Assembly (NCBI GenBank): GCA_964519015.1
Contig: CAZFHZ010000003.1
Span: 15,608-79,607, forward strand
DNA: 64,000 nucleotides
Direction: 5' to 3'
Source: CAZFHZ01 sp964519015
GTDB lineage: Bacteria > Blakebacterota > Blakebacteria > Blakebacterales > CAYUVJ01
Positions 1-7,661 of this stretch are shown here, piece after piece (the first letter of the stretch is position 1; each line of letters starts with the position of its first letter). The translations under genes were made by a program, and so were the position numbers. The notes below the pieces were generated by a model, which saw only the letters and a list, made by a program, of their open reading frames with translations, was not told where the DNA came from and made no database searches.

Positions 1-55
1 GTTTCTTCGGACCACTACCGGCGGCCCGCTTCCTTGATCCAGCCGGGGCGGTCAT
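1..55 (-). CDS. Partial CDS, downstream member of kor-hdrA operon
   Basis: An ATG on the minus strand (53-55) overlaps the hdrA stop codon in the classic ATGA arrangement, and the frame stays open to the left edge, giving 18 residues beginning MTAPAGSRKRAAGSGPKK. That is too little to assign a family. By context (directly behind hdrA and translationally coupled) it could be a hydrogenase delta/MvhD-like or HdrB/HdrC-like electron-transfer subunit, but this is inference only. Confidence 0.5.
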   Translation of the reverse strand, partial: MTAPAGSRKRAAGSGPKK

Positions 56-3000
56 GGTCCCTCCTCGGCCAGCACGGCATCGATCATCGCAACCATCTGG
101 CGTTCGGTGAAGTGGCGGGCGGTGATGGCTCCCGAGGGGCACCAGGTGGCACAGGTGCCGCATCCCTTGCAGAGGGAGGCGTTGACCTGCGCGGAACGTT
201 GTCCGGGTGCGACCTCGAAGAGAGTGGCCGCGTGGTAGGGGCAGACCTCGGTGCAGGTTCCGCACGCCCGGCAGAGGTCGATATCCACAACCGCCACCGC
301 CGGGTTCTGGCGCACCCGGTCCCAAGCGAGCAGCACGGAGGCCTTGGCCGCCGCCGCCGAAGCCTGGGCGACCGTGTCCACAATGTCCTTCGGGCCCTGC
401 ACGGTGCCGGCCAGGAAGACCCCCTCGACCGCCGTCTCCACCGGGGCCAGCTCCGGGTGACGCTCCAGGAAGAACCCGTCCGAACCCAGGCTCGTCTTGA
501 GCAGGTCGTGGAAGTGACGGGTATCCTCCGCGCGCGGCTTCATGCCCACCCCCAGCACGACCAGGTCGGCCGGGGCCTCGACCGTCACCCCCAGCAGCTC
601 GTCACGGCACCGCACCGCGACCGCGCGGTCGCGGCCGATCACCTCCGGCTTCTCCCCTGATGGGATCCGTACGAAGAGGACCCCCGCGGCCCGCGCCTCC
701 CGGTAGAGTTCCTCGGCGCCGGTCGAGATGGTTCGGATGTCCCGGTAGAAGACGGTGCAGTCGATGCCACCGCTGGCCAGGTTGAGGGCCTGCTTGATGG
801 CCGTCGGACAGCAGTAGCGCGAGCAGCCCGGGTAGGCTTTGGGATCGCGCGAACCCACGCAGAGGATGAAGGCGGCACTCTTCGGACGTCCCCCCTCCGA
901 GTTGAGCGGGTCGAGGATGCTGCAGAAGAGCCGCTCCAGCTCCTCGTTGGTGATGACGTTGTGGAACTTCCGGTAACCGTACTCGGCGATGGGTTCGTAG
1001 AGGTCGGCGCCGAAGGCGAGCACGATCGCCCCCACCGCGAGCTCCCCCGCCCCCACCCCCTTCAGGATCACCCCGAAGTTGCCCATGAATCCGTCGATCG
1101 AGGCCACCTCGGTATCGAGCAACACCTGCGCGCCGCTCGCCCGGAGGCGGGCGATCTTCTCCGCCAGCACCTCGGCGGCGGAGCGCATGTTAGGATAGAG
1201 CAGCTTCAGGTCGGGACCGAGCAGCCGGCCTCCCAGCCGGCCGGTCTTCTCGACCAGGGTGACCGGGAATCCCTGGACGGCCAGGTCGGTGGCGGCCTGG
1301 ATGCCGGCGATCCCGCCGCCGACCACCAGCGCGGCCCGCGTCATGGGCATCTCCCCCGCCTCGAGCGGCTCCAGGTGCCGGGCCCGGGCCACTCCCATGC
1401 GGATCAGGTCCCGCGCCTTCAACTGGGCCTGTTCCCGGTGGGTGGCATGCACCCAGGTGCACTGGTCGCGGATGTTGACCATCTCGAAGAGGTAGGGGTT
1501 GAAACCGATCCGCTCGAGGGTCTGGCGGAAGATCGGTTCGTGGGTCCGGGGGGTGCAGGCGGCGACCACGACCCGGTTGAGCCGGTGCTCACCGATCATC
1601 GCGACCAGTTCCTCCTGCCCGGTCGAAGAGCAGGCGAAGAGGTGGGTCCGGGCGACCTCGACGCCCGGCAGACCGGCCGCATATTCAGCCAGCGCCTCGC
1701 AGTCCACCACCCCGCCGATGTTCACCCCGCAGTTGCAGACCATCACCCCGATGCGGGGTGTTCCCGACAGATCGAGCGGGGTAACCGTCTCCGGTTCCTC
1801 CTCGATCCGCTCCCCACAGAGGAAGAGTCCGGCCCGGGCGGCTGCCGCCGAAGCCTGGGCCACCGCGTCGGGGATGACCTGCGGTCCCACCGCGCTGCCG
1901 CAGACGAAGATCCCCTCACGGGCCGTCTCCACCGATGAGACAGCCGGATCGCGGGGGGCGACGAAGCCGTAGCGGTCGGTCTCGATGCCCAGGATCCCGG
2001 CCAGCTCGGCTGCTCCATCGTTCGGCGCGGCCGCTACCGAGAGGACGACCAGGTCGGCCGGTATCCTCATCTGCTCGCCGTTAAGGGTGTCCTCCACGTG
2101 GACGAGCAGAGTGCCGTCCTCGGGGACCGTCTCGATCTTGGCCGGCCGCCCCCGAATGTACCGGGCGCTCTCTTCCTCGTAGGAGCGGCGGACGAAATCA
2201 TCGAAGCCCTTCCCAAAAGCGCGCAGGTCGGTGTAGAGGATGGTTACATCCTCGATGGCGGGATCGTGCTGGCGCACCAGCATCGAGTCCTTGACCGCGT
2301 TCATGCAGCAGAAGCGGCTGCAGTAGGGACGGCCCCCCTCCCCCCGGGCCCCCACGCACTGGACGAAGACCATCCGCTTCGGAGTCTTCCGGTCGGAGGG
2401 ACGCACCACGTGGCCGCGGGTGACCCCCGAGGCGTTCAGCATCCGTTCCAGCTCCAGGCTGGTCACCACGTCGGGGTAGCGCCCGTAGCCGTAGTTGCCC
2501 AGGACCCGGGCGTCGAACTCCTGGAACCCGATGGCCACCAGGATTGCTCCCACGTTCCGCTCGAGCAGCTCCGGCTGCTGATCGAAGTCGATCGCTTCGA
2601 CGTCGCAGACGCTCAGGCAATGGTTGCAGACCAGGATCTTCTTGTTCAGGCACGACTCCCGGTCGATGACGTAGGCGGCCGGGACCGATTGGGGGAAGGG
2701 GCGGTAGATCGCTTTGCGGGCCTTCAGGCCGACGTCGAACTCGTTTCCCCCCACCTGCGGGCACGCCTCCTCGCATAGCCCGCAGGCCACGCACACGTCC
2801 TCCTTCACGAAGCGCGGATTCCGGCGCACCTGTACCCGGAAGCCGCCGGCCTCGCCTTCACAGCCGACCACTTCGGCATTGGTGACCAGCTCGATCAGTG
2901 GATGCCGACCGGCATCCATGGCCTTAGGCCCCAGGATTCATATCGAGCAGTCCATGGTGGGGAAGGTCTTGTCGAGTTGGGCCATGCGTCCGCCCAACGA

Positions 3001-3150
3001 CGGCGACTTCTCCACCAGGGTCACCGGTATGCGCGCGTCGGCCAGATCGAGGGCCGCCTGGATGCCGGCGATACCACCGCCGATGACCAGGGCTCGGTCT
3101 CCCCGCAACTCTTCGACGAGCTCGATGATGTCCTCAGGTTCCTGATCCAT
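52..3150 (-). CDS. hdrA: Tandem HdrA-like FAD/iron-sulfur protein, probable selenoprotein (UGA read as Sec)
   Basis: This is a 1032-residue HdrA-type electron-transfer flavoprotein if the UGA at 2938-2940 is read through. Module one has a FAD/Rossmann GGGIAG at residues 24-29, then DCSIU at 67-71 where other HdrA proteins have a C-x-x-C, then ferredoxin-type cysteine sets at about 120-131 and 167-182. A second HdrA module begins near residue 465 (IGVMVCNCGVNIG), with another GGGIAG near 611; it lacks the C-x-x-C. Two further 4Fe-4S motifs sit at about 960-971 and 994-1004. Translated naively it would be split into 70-residue and 955-residue pieces, but the two pieces are in one frame and together rebuild the conserved sequence. 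It follows korC by 50 bases and is likely cotranscribed, so it may take or bifurcate electrons from 2-oxoacid oxidation (inference). Confidence 0.87.
2899..2940 (-). promoter_or_regulatory. Candidate bacterial SECIS element with its UGA codon
   Basis: On the minus strand the UGA (2940-2938) is followed by 27 nucleotides and then a GGUC apical loop (2910-2907) closed by a perfect 8-bp stem, UGGAUGCC pairing with GGCAUCCA (2918-2911 with 2906-2899). GGUC is the same apical loop as in the E. coli fdhF SECIS element. The distance fits the range accepted for bacterial SECIS elements. Unlike fdhF there is no bulged U in the stem. Function is predicted, not shown. Confidence 0.78.
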
Positions 3151-3200
3151 GCCCCATCCTCTTGCATTGCCGGGGAGGACAGACCCTCTCCGGATACCGC

Positions 3201-3797
3201 TCAGTCGCTCTTGGCCGGGGTGGCGGCCACTTCGGCCTCCTCGCCCGTGGTCCCACCTCCGTACGTCTTCTGCCAGTGCTCGTAACCGGCGTCGAAGGCT
3301 CTCAGATTGAGCTTCTCGGTCCCCTCTGGGACCGACTCGGCCACCGCCTGGCGCATCAGATCCGGATCGATGATGCCGGTGACTCCGGCCATGAAGCCCA
3401 GCATCACGATGTTCTGGACGATGACTCGGCCCAGATCCTCGGCGATGCGGGTCGAGGGGACCCCGTAGGCCTTCTGCTTCTTGGCCGGGTCGGGGGTGAC
3501 CAGGTCACTCTCGTAGATGAGGGCACCGTCCTCGGCCAGCTCGTCCTTGTACTTGTCGTAACCCTCACCGGACATGATGACGAAGTAGTCGGGGCGGCGG
3601 ATGTAGGGGTAGAGCACCTCCTCTTCTGAGAGCACCAGGGTGGCGCTGCAGGCGGACCCCCGGGCTTCCGGTCCGAAGCTCTGGATCATCGTGGCATGGT
3701 GGCCGGCGTTGATGGAGTAGGCCCGGCCCAGGATATAGCCCAGCAGGACCGACCCCTGGCCGCCCAACCCGGTGATGCGGAATTCGGTCTTAGCCAC
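3201..3797 (-). CDS. korC: 2-oxoacid:ferredoxin oxidoreductase, gamma subunit (locus 1)
   Basis: The product is 198 residues and belongs to the gamma (PFOR domain III-like) subunits of CoA-dependent 2-oxoacid:ferredoxin oxidoreductases. The characteristic N-terminal GLGGQGSVLLG is present, followed by QSFGPEARGSAC and the C-terminal region VPEGTEKLNLRAFDAG. The GTG start at 3795-3797 is chosen because it overlaps the end of korB by 8 bases, has a GGAGG-type ribosome site inside korB and gives the normal family start (AKTEFRITG). Longer upstream frame is a shadow of korB. It is the last kor gene before hdrA. Substrate (2-oxoglutarate or another 2-oxoacid) cannot be fixed from sequence. Confidence 0.93.
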   Translation of the reverse strand: MAKTEFRITGLGGQGSVLLGYILGRAYSINAGHHATMIQSFGPEARGSACSATLVLSEEEVLYPYIRRPDYFVIMSGEGYDKYKDELAEDGALIYESDLVTPDPAKKQKAYGVPSTRIAEDLGRVIVQNIVMLGFMAGVTGIIDPDLMRQAVAESVPEGTEKLNLRAFDAGYEHWQKTYGGGTTGEEAEVAATPAKSD

Positions 3798-4686
3798 GGA
3801 GGTATCCTCCTTCCGGGGGCATCGGCACGAAATCGTCCCCGAGCTTGCTCCGATGCTGCTCGTGGTTGAGCTTGATCCAGTCGGGCTTCTCCTCGTCCAC
3901 GAACTTCCCGCAGACGATCTTCTCCTGGAACTCAATGGCCACTTCCCGGGTGTCGGCCCCGTGCCGGATCTCCGCGTTGTCGTGGTAGTACTGCATCAGG
4001 TTGAGCCCGGTACCGAGCTTGTTGCGTCGGGCATAGAGCGTCGAGCAGGGTGTGATCACCTCGATCAGGCGCAGTCCCTTCTTGGGCAGTGCCTCCAGCA
4101 TCGACTTGGTGAGCCGCCGGATGTGCAGGCAGGTCCAGCGGGCCACATAGGTTGCCCCGCACGAGGCCACCAGGTGCGGCAGGTTGAAGGGGGGTTCGTA
4201 GCTGCCGTAGGGCATGGTCGAGGAGATGGAGGTCATCGGCGAGGTGGGAGCGTTCTGGCCTCCCGTCATGGCATCGGTGAAGTTGTTCACCAGGATGACC
4301 AGCAGGTCCATCTGCCGGCGGCAGGCATGGATCAGATGGTTGCCCCCGATACCCGAGAGGTCGCCGTCCCCGGAGAAGACCGTGACATTCAATTCGGGGC
4401 GACCGAGCTTGAGCCCGGTGGCGAAGGGGATGGCCCGTCCGTGGGTGGTGTGGAAGGCGTCCAGTTTCATGTAGCCGGCCACCCGGCCGGTACAGCCGAT
4501 CCCGGAGACGATGGCCACTTTGTCCAGGTCGAGGTGGGATTGTTCCAGGGCCGTGGCATAACACTTCACCACCGTCCCTATCCCGCAGGTCGGACACCAG
4601 ATGTGCGGCATCCGGTCCATGCGGATGAAGGGAGCGATCGGGTGCTCTTCGGCCCGCGGCTGGGACTGCTCGACGGTCGCGCTCAT
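3790..4686 (-). CDS. korB: 2-oxoacid:ferredoxin oxidoreductase, beta (TPP-binding) subunit (locus 1)
   Basis: A 298-residue beta subunit that binds thiamine diphosphate. Visible family motifs are WCPTCGIG near the N-terminus, SGIGCTGR, HGRAIPFATG and the TPP/Mg motif GDGD followed about 27 residues later by NN (VILVNNF). With the alpha subunit it decarboxylates a 2-oxoacid, making the acyl-CoA and reducing ferredoxin, or the reverse. The ATG overlaps the korA stop as ATGA, so translation is coupled. The paralogue at 10716-11585 has the same motifs, so the genome carries two such enzymes here. Confidence 0.95.
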   Translation of the reverse strand: MSATVEQSQPRAEEHPIAPFIRMDRMPHIWCPTCGIGTVVKCYATALEQSHLDLDKVAIVSGIGCTGRVAGYMKLDAFHTTHGRAIPFATGLKLGRPELNVTVFSGDGDLSGIGGNHLIHACRRQMDLLVILVNNFTDAMTGGQNAPTSPMTSISSTMPYGSYEPPFNLPHLVASCGATYVARWTCLHIRRLTKSMLEALPKKGLRLIEVITPCSTLYARRNKLGTGLNLMQYYHDNAEIRHGADTREVAIEFQEKIVCGKFVDEEKPDWIKLNHEQHRSKLGDDFVPMPPEGGYLRG

Positions 4687-5840
4687 TTGACGGCTCCCAT
4701 GATGGCGTCACAGATGTCCTGCGGGTCGTGGACCCCGCCTCCGGCGTGCGGCACCCCGATGGCGGCGCACTTCCCGGCGGCGCAGCGTTCGACCTCCAGT
4801 ACGTACTGGCCCAGGTTGATCTCCGGGACCACGAAGGCCTTCACCTTCCCGGCCAGTTCCCGGATGCGCTTCTCCGGGAAGGGCCAGATCACGATCGGCC
4901 GGATATAGCCCACCTTGACCCCCTTCGTGCGGGCCATGGAGATGCCCATCCGCGCCACCCGGGCGGTGATCCCGAACGCGATGACGACCACCTCGGCGCC
5001 GTCGGTTTCTTCCTCGTCGAAGCGGACGATCGCCTCGGCGTTCTTCCGGATCTTGTCCACCAGTCGGGGCACGAGCTCCTTCTGGGCTTGCTCGCTCATG
5101 ACCGGATAGCCGCGGTAGTCGTGGGTCAGTCCGGTGGTGTGGAAACGGTAACCGTCGCCGGCCCGGGCGAAGTCCGGGATCAGGCCGCCGTTGAGCTGGT
5201 AGGGCCAGTACTCCCCGGGTTTCCGGTCGGTCAGCCGGCGGGGCACCACCTCGATGGCGTCGGCCTCGGGGATGACCACCTTCTCCGTCATGTGGCCCAC
5301 GCATTCGTCGAGCAGGAGCTGGACGGGCACACGGTACTGCTCCGCGAGGTTGAAGGAGTCGATGGCCAGGTCGAAGGCCTCCTGGGGGGACTTCGGGCTG
5401 AGGGCGATGATCTCATAGTCCCCGTGGGAGCCCCAGCGGGCCTGCATGATGTCCCCCTGCCCGGTCATGGTCGGCAGCCCGGTGGAGGGTCCGCCCCGCT
5501 GGACGTTCACCACCACGCAAGGGGTCTCCATCATCGCCGCCAGACCGATGTTCTCCATCATCAGGGAATAGCCGGGGCCGCTGGTGACCGTGGCCGACTT
5601 GGTGCCGGTCCAGGCGGCACCCACTACGGCGGCCATGCTGGCCAGCTCGTCCTCCATCTGGATGAAGGTGCCCCCCATGGTGGGGAAGCGGCGGGCGATC
5701 CGTTCGACGACCTCGGTGGAGGGGGTGATCGGATAACCGGCGGTGAAACGGCAGCCGGCGGCCATCATCCCCTCACTGCAGGCGAAGTCACCATCCAGGT
5801 AATGGGCGCCGGTCAGTACGCCCGCGGGATCGGCTTTCAA
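4683..5840 (-). CDS. korA: 2-oxoacid:ferredoxin oxidoreductase, alpha subunit (locus 1)
   Basis: A 385-residue alpha subunit with the pyrimidine-binding transketolase-like domain (AGYPITPSTEVVE, then QMEDELASMAAVVGAAWTG and TSGPGYSLM) and the C-terminal domain (IAFGITARVARM, IRPIVIWPFPEKRI). The start used is TTG at 5838-5840: it is preceded by a strong GGAGGAG and gives the family-typical short leader before LTGAHYLDGDFACSEG. An upstream ATG would add a low-complexity Arg/Pro stretch that belongs to another frame. It lies 49 bases behind korD and is coupled to korB. Confidence 0.94.
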   Translation of the reverse strand: MKADPAGVLTGAHYLDGDFACSEGMMAAGCRFTAGYPITPSTEVVERIARRFPTMGGTFIQMEDELASMAAVVGAAWTGTKSATVTSGPGYSLMMENIGLAAMMETPCVVVNVQRGGPSTGLPTMTGQGDIMQARWGSHGDYEIIALSPKSPQEAFDLAIDSFNLAEQYRVPVQLLLDECVGHMTEKVVIPEADAIEVVPRRLTDRKPGEYWPYQLNGGLIPDFARAGDGYRFHTTGLTHDYRGYPVMSEQAQKELVPRLVDKIRKNAEAIVRFDEEETDGAEVVVIAFGITARVARMGISMARTKGVKVGYIRPIVIWPFPEKRIRELAGKVKAFVVPEINLGQYVLEVERCAAGKCAAIGVPHAGGGVHDPQDICDAIMGAVK

Positions 5841-5889
5841 GTTCTCTCCTCCTTCTCCACAGGTCTGTCCCTGGGCCGGGACCGTCCGC

Positions 5890-6171
5890 CTAGTGGGCCT
5901 GCTCGGCCGCCCCAGCGGGCAGCGAGACGCTGAAGATCGCAAAATCGGGACAGATCATCTCGCACAGCGTACAGTTCACGCACTCCCCCTCCTTGACGAT
6001 CTTCGGGGGATGGTATCCTTTCCGGTTGAACGCCTCGGAGACGGCCAGCACCCCCTTGGGGCAGTACTCCACGCAGAAGCCGCACCCCTTGCACTGGTCC
6101 TCGATGATCCGGACCGTGCCGTGCGGGATCCGTACCTGATCGGCATCCAGCGGTGTGCGCCAGTACTTCAT
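5890..6171 (-). CDS. korD: 2-oxoacid:ferredoxin oxidoreductase, delta (2x[4Fe-4S] ferredoxin) subunit (locus 1)
   Basis: A 93-residue ferredoxin-like subunit with two Cys sets, CKGCGFCVEYCP and CVNCTLCEMICP, each suited to a [4Fe-4S] cluster, plus a family-typical linker (KGYHPPKIV). It carries electrons between the TPP site and free ferredoxin. The ATG at 6169-6171 overlaps the marR stop by 4 bases (ATGA), with GGGGA upstream, so the regulator and enzyme are cotranscribed. A longer frame starting at 6273 is rejected because its extra part is antisense to nothing conserved and overlaps marR. Confidence 0.94.
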   Translation of the reverse strand: MKYWRTPLDADQVRIPHGTVRIIEDQCKGCGFCVEYCPKGVLAVSEAFNRKGYHPPKIVKEGECVNCTLCEMICPDFAIFSVSLPAGAAEQAH

Positions 6172-6734
6172 GTCGGAATCCCCTTCCCGGAGACCGTTGC
6201 ACGGTCCTTGATGAACGGACATCCCCCCCGCACCTCCCCAACCCGGCAATCGACCGAGAGGTAGGCGGCGCAACGCAGGCAGGGGCCGCCGCTCTCCGGA
6301 TCGAGGTCGAGCAGGGAGAGGGAGATTCGCTCCAGCAGGTCGGCGAACGCATCGAGCTCGCCGACGTCGAACCGGTCGAGCAGGGGATAGAGCCGCGCCG
6401 ACTTGAGTTCCTCGTAGTTCAGGACGATGCGCCGCCCGACCGGGCTCAAGGAGAGGACCGTGGATCGGCGGTCGTCGGGAGCCGGGGCTCGCACCACCAG
6501 CCCGTGTCGCTCCAGTTTGTCGATGTTCTTGGTGGCGGCCGGGGTCGAGACCCCCAGGAAAGCGGCGATGTCCCCGACGTGGTGCTCGCCGTTAAGGGAC
6601 ATCAGCTTGAGCAGGTGGAACTGGGAGAGGGTGAGCGGAAAGGGACAGACCTCCCGGATCAACCGGGTCTCCAGGATATCCCGCACCGCCGAGGCGAAGA
6701 TATGGCTGTTGCGGAGCAGCCGGAGGTAGTCCAT
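6168..6734 (-). CDS. MarR-family regulator with C-terminal four-cysteine cluster
   Basis: A 188-residue winged-helix regulator. The MarR core is recognisable (LTLSQFHLLKLMSLNGEHHVGDIAAFLGVSTPAATKNIDKLE region, then a wing with DDRRSTVLSLSPVG). After the core comes a tail with Cys152, 155, 163 and 172 spaced C-x2-C-x7-C-x8-C, which is not part of the ordinary MarR fold and could bind zinc or an iron-sulfur cluster. It is the first gene of the kor-hdrA operon and sits beside two tandem palindromes and a sigma70-like promoter, so autoregulation of the operon is likely. A redox or metal signal is an inference from the cysteines and the operon's iron-sulfur enzymes. Confidence 0.88.
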   Translation of the reverse strand: MDYLRLLRNSHIFASAVRDILETRLIREVCPFPLTLSQFHLLKLMSLNGEHHVGDIAAFLGVSTPAATKNIDKLERHGLVVRAPAPDDRRSTVLSLSPVGRRIVLNYEELKSARLYPLLDRFDVGELDAFADLLERISLSLLDLDPESGGPCLRCAAYLSVDCRVGEVRGGCPFIKDRATVSGKGIPT

Positions 6735-6741
6735 CCGCCTC

Positions 6742-6762
6742 TCCCCCGGTTCACCCGGGGGA
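6742..6762 (-). promoter_or_regulatory. marR leader hairpin covering part of the ribosome-binding region
   Basis: On the minus strand UCCCCCGG (6762-6755) pairs perfectly with CCGGGGGA (6749-6742) around a 5-base loop. Its 3-prime arm supplies the GGGGGA that leads into AGAGG just before the marR ATG (6734-6732), so the structure could limit translation of marR. No functional evidence. Confidence 0.4.
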
Positions 6763-6800
6763 CCTCCCTGCGGGTCATGAACAGGTCGAGAAGCGCATCC

Positions 6801-6830
6801 TTAACCCGGTTAACTGTTAACCCGGTTAAC
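6801..6830. promoter_or_regulatory. Tandem operator: two near-palindromes
   Basis: TTAACCCGGTTAA occurs twice, at 6801-6813 and 6817-6829, 16 bases apart; each is a palindrome apart from its central base. They lie directly downstream of the predicted -10 of the minus-strand promoter, in the 5-prime leader of marR, as expected for a repressor that blocks its own operon. The assignment to the adjacent MarR protein is inference. Confidence 0.75.
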
Positions 6831-6840
6831 GATCGACCCG

Positions 6841-6870
6841 AGACTAGCCATCCGCTCCAAACCCTGTCAA
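6841..6870 (-). promoter_or_regulatory. Predicted sigma70-type promoter of marR-kor-hdrA operon
   Basis: On the minus strand there is a perfect -35 TTGACA (6870-6865), an 18-base spacer and a weaker -10 TAGTCT (6846-6841). Transcription would begin near 6834, just before the tandem palindromes, about 100 bases upstream of the marR ATG. Confidence 0.55.
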
Positions 6871-7025
6871 GCAAAACTGAGGTAGATTTGGCCGCAGCGA
6901 TACCTTGCGCCCGAACAACACGTTAGGAGTACTAATTAGGGACCCCTCGACCAGGGCCCGGCAGCCGCCTCCGGGATCGGCCGGAGACAGCACCGGGAGG
7001 AGCCCGCGAGCCGCCCGAACCCCGC

Positions 7026-7054
7026 TTGACCACCCCCCTCCCGGTACATAGACT
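7026..7054 (+). promoter_or_regulatory. Predicted promoter of the plus-strand korC-like gene
   Basis: TTGACC (7026-7031), 17-base spacer, TAGACT (7049-7054), about 45 bases ahead of the ATG at 7101. It is divergent from the marR promoter; the interval 6871-7025 shows no other obvious element or gene. Confidence 0.4.
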
Positions 7055-7100
7055 GCACCTGCAGGCACGACACCCATCGCATCACATCGAGGTTCGCGTC

Positions 7101-7640
7101 ATGAGTGATCGGTACGAAGTACGGCTGAGCGGCGCAGGTGGCCAGGGGCTCATCCTGGTCGGCAAGATCCTCGCCGAAGCCGCTGCCATCTACGACAACA
7201 AGAACGCCACCCAGAGTCAGTCCTACGGACCGGAAGCCCGAGGCGGAGCCAGCCGTTCGGAAGTGATCATCAGCGACGGGGACATCGATTACCCCAAGGC
7301 GACCCACATCGATCTGCTGCTCGCGATGACCCAGGAAGCTGCGGACAAGTACGCCCAGGACGTCAAGCCGGGAGGCGTGATCATCGTCGACACCTCCTAC
7401 GTCGAGCGGGCGCCGGCCGGTGAGTTCTCAGTCCACGCCTATCCGATCACCAAACTCGCGGAAGAGCAGGTGGGACGGGCCATCGTCGCCAATATCGTGG
7501 CGCTCGGCATGATCCAGAAGATCTCCGGTATCGTGAGTGAGGATGCTATCCTGACGGCTATCCGTTCCCGGGTCCCCAAGGGCACCGAGGAACTAAACAT
7601 CAAGGCGTTCCGGATCGGTCAAGAGCAGGCCGCACAGTAG
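7101..7640 (+). CDS. korC: 2-oxoacid:ferredoxin oxidoreductase, gamma subunit (locus 2)
   Basis: A 179-residue gamma subunit with LSGAGGQGLILVGKI at the N-terminus, QSQSYGPEARGGASRSEV and a C-terminal VPKGTEELNIKAFRIG. The ATG at 7101 is preceded by CGAGG and matches the family start; the frame upstream is not conserved. Locus 1 already has its own gamma subunit, and the alpha, beta and delta genes at 10716-13020 lack one, so this gene most likely completes that second enzyme although it is on the opposite strand and about 3 kb away. It is followed after 21 bases by the nucleotidyltransferase gene. Confidence 0.92.
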   Translation: MSDRYEVRLSGAGGQGLILVGKILAEAAAIYDNKNATQSQSYGPEARGGASRSEVIISDGDIDYPKATHIDLLLAMTQEAADKYAQDVKPGGVIIVDTSYVERAPAGEFSVHAYPITKLAEEQVGRAIVANIVALGMIQKISGIVSEDAILTAIRSRVPKGTEELNIKAFRIGQEQAAQ

Positions 7641-7661
7641 CCGGCCGGGGCACCCGACCCG

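Noticed and set aside
52..2919. HdrA as a 955-residue protein starting at 2919, with a separate 70-residue gene at 2938-3150
   Set aside because: The two parts are in one frame, the six codons between them match the HdrA consensus, the first FAD loop would be lost, and a SECIS-like hairpin follows the UGA.
2938..2940. UGA as a nonsense mutation or pseudogene marker
   Set aside because: Only one stop interrupts over 1000 conserved codons, and it falls on a Cys/Sec site; selA is present.
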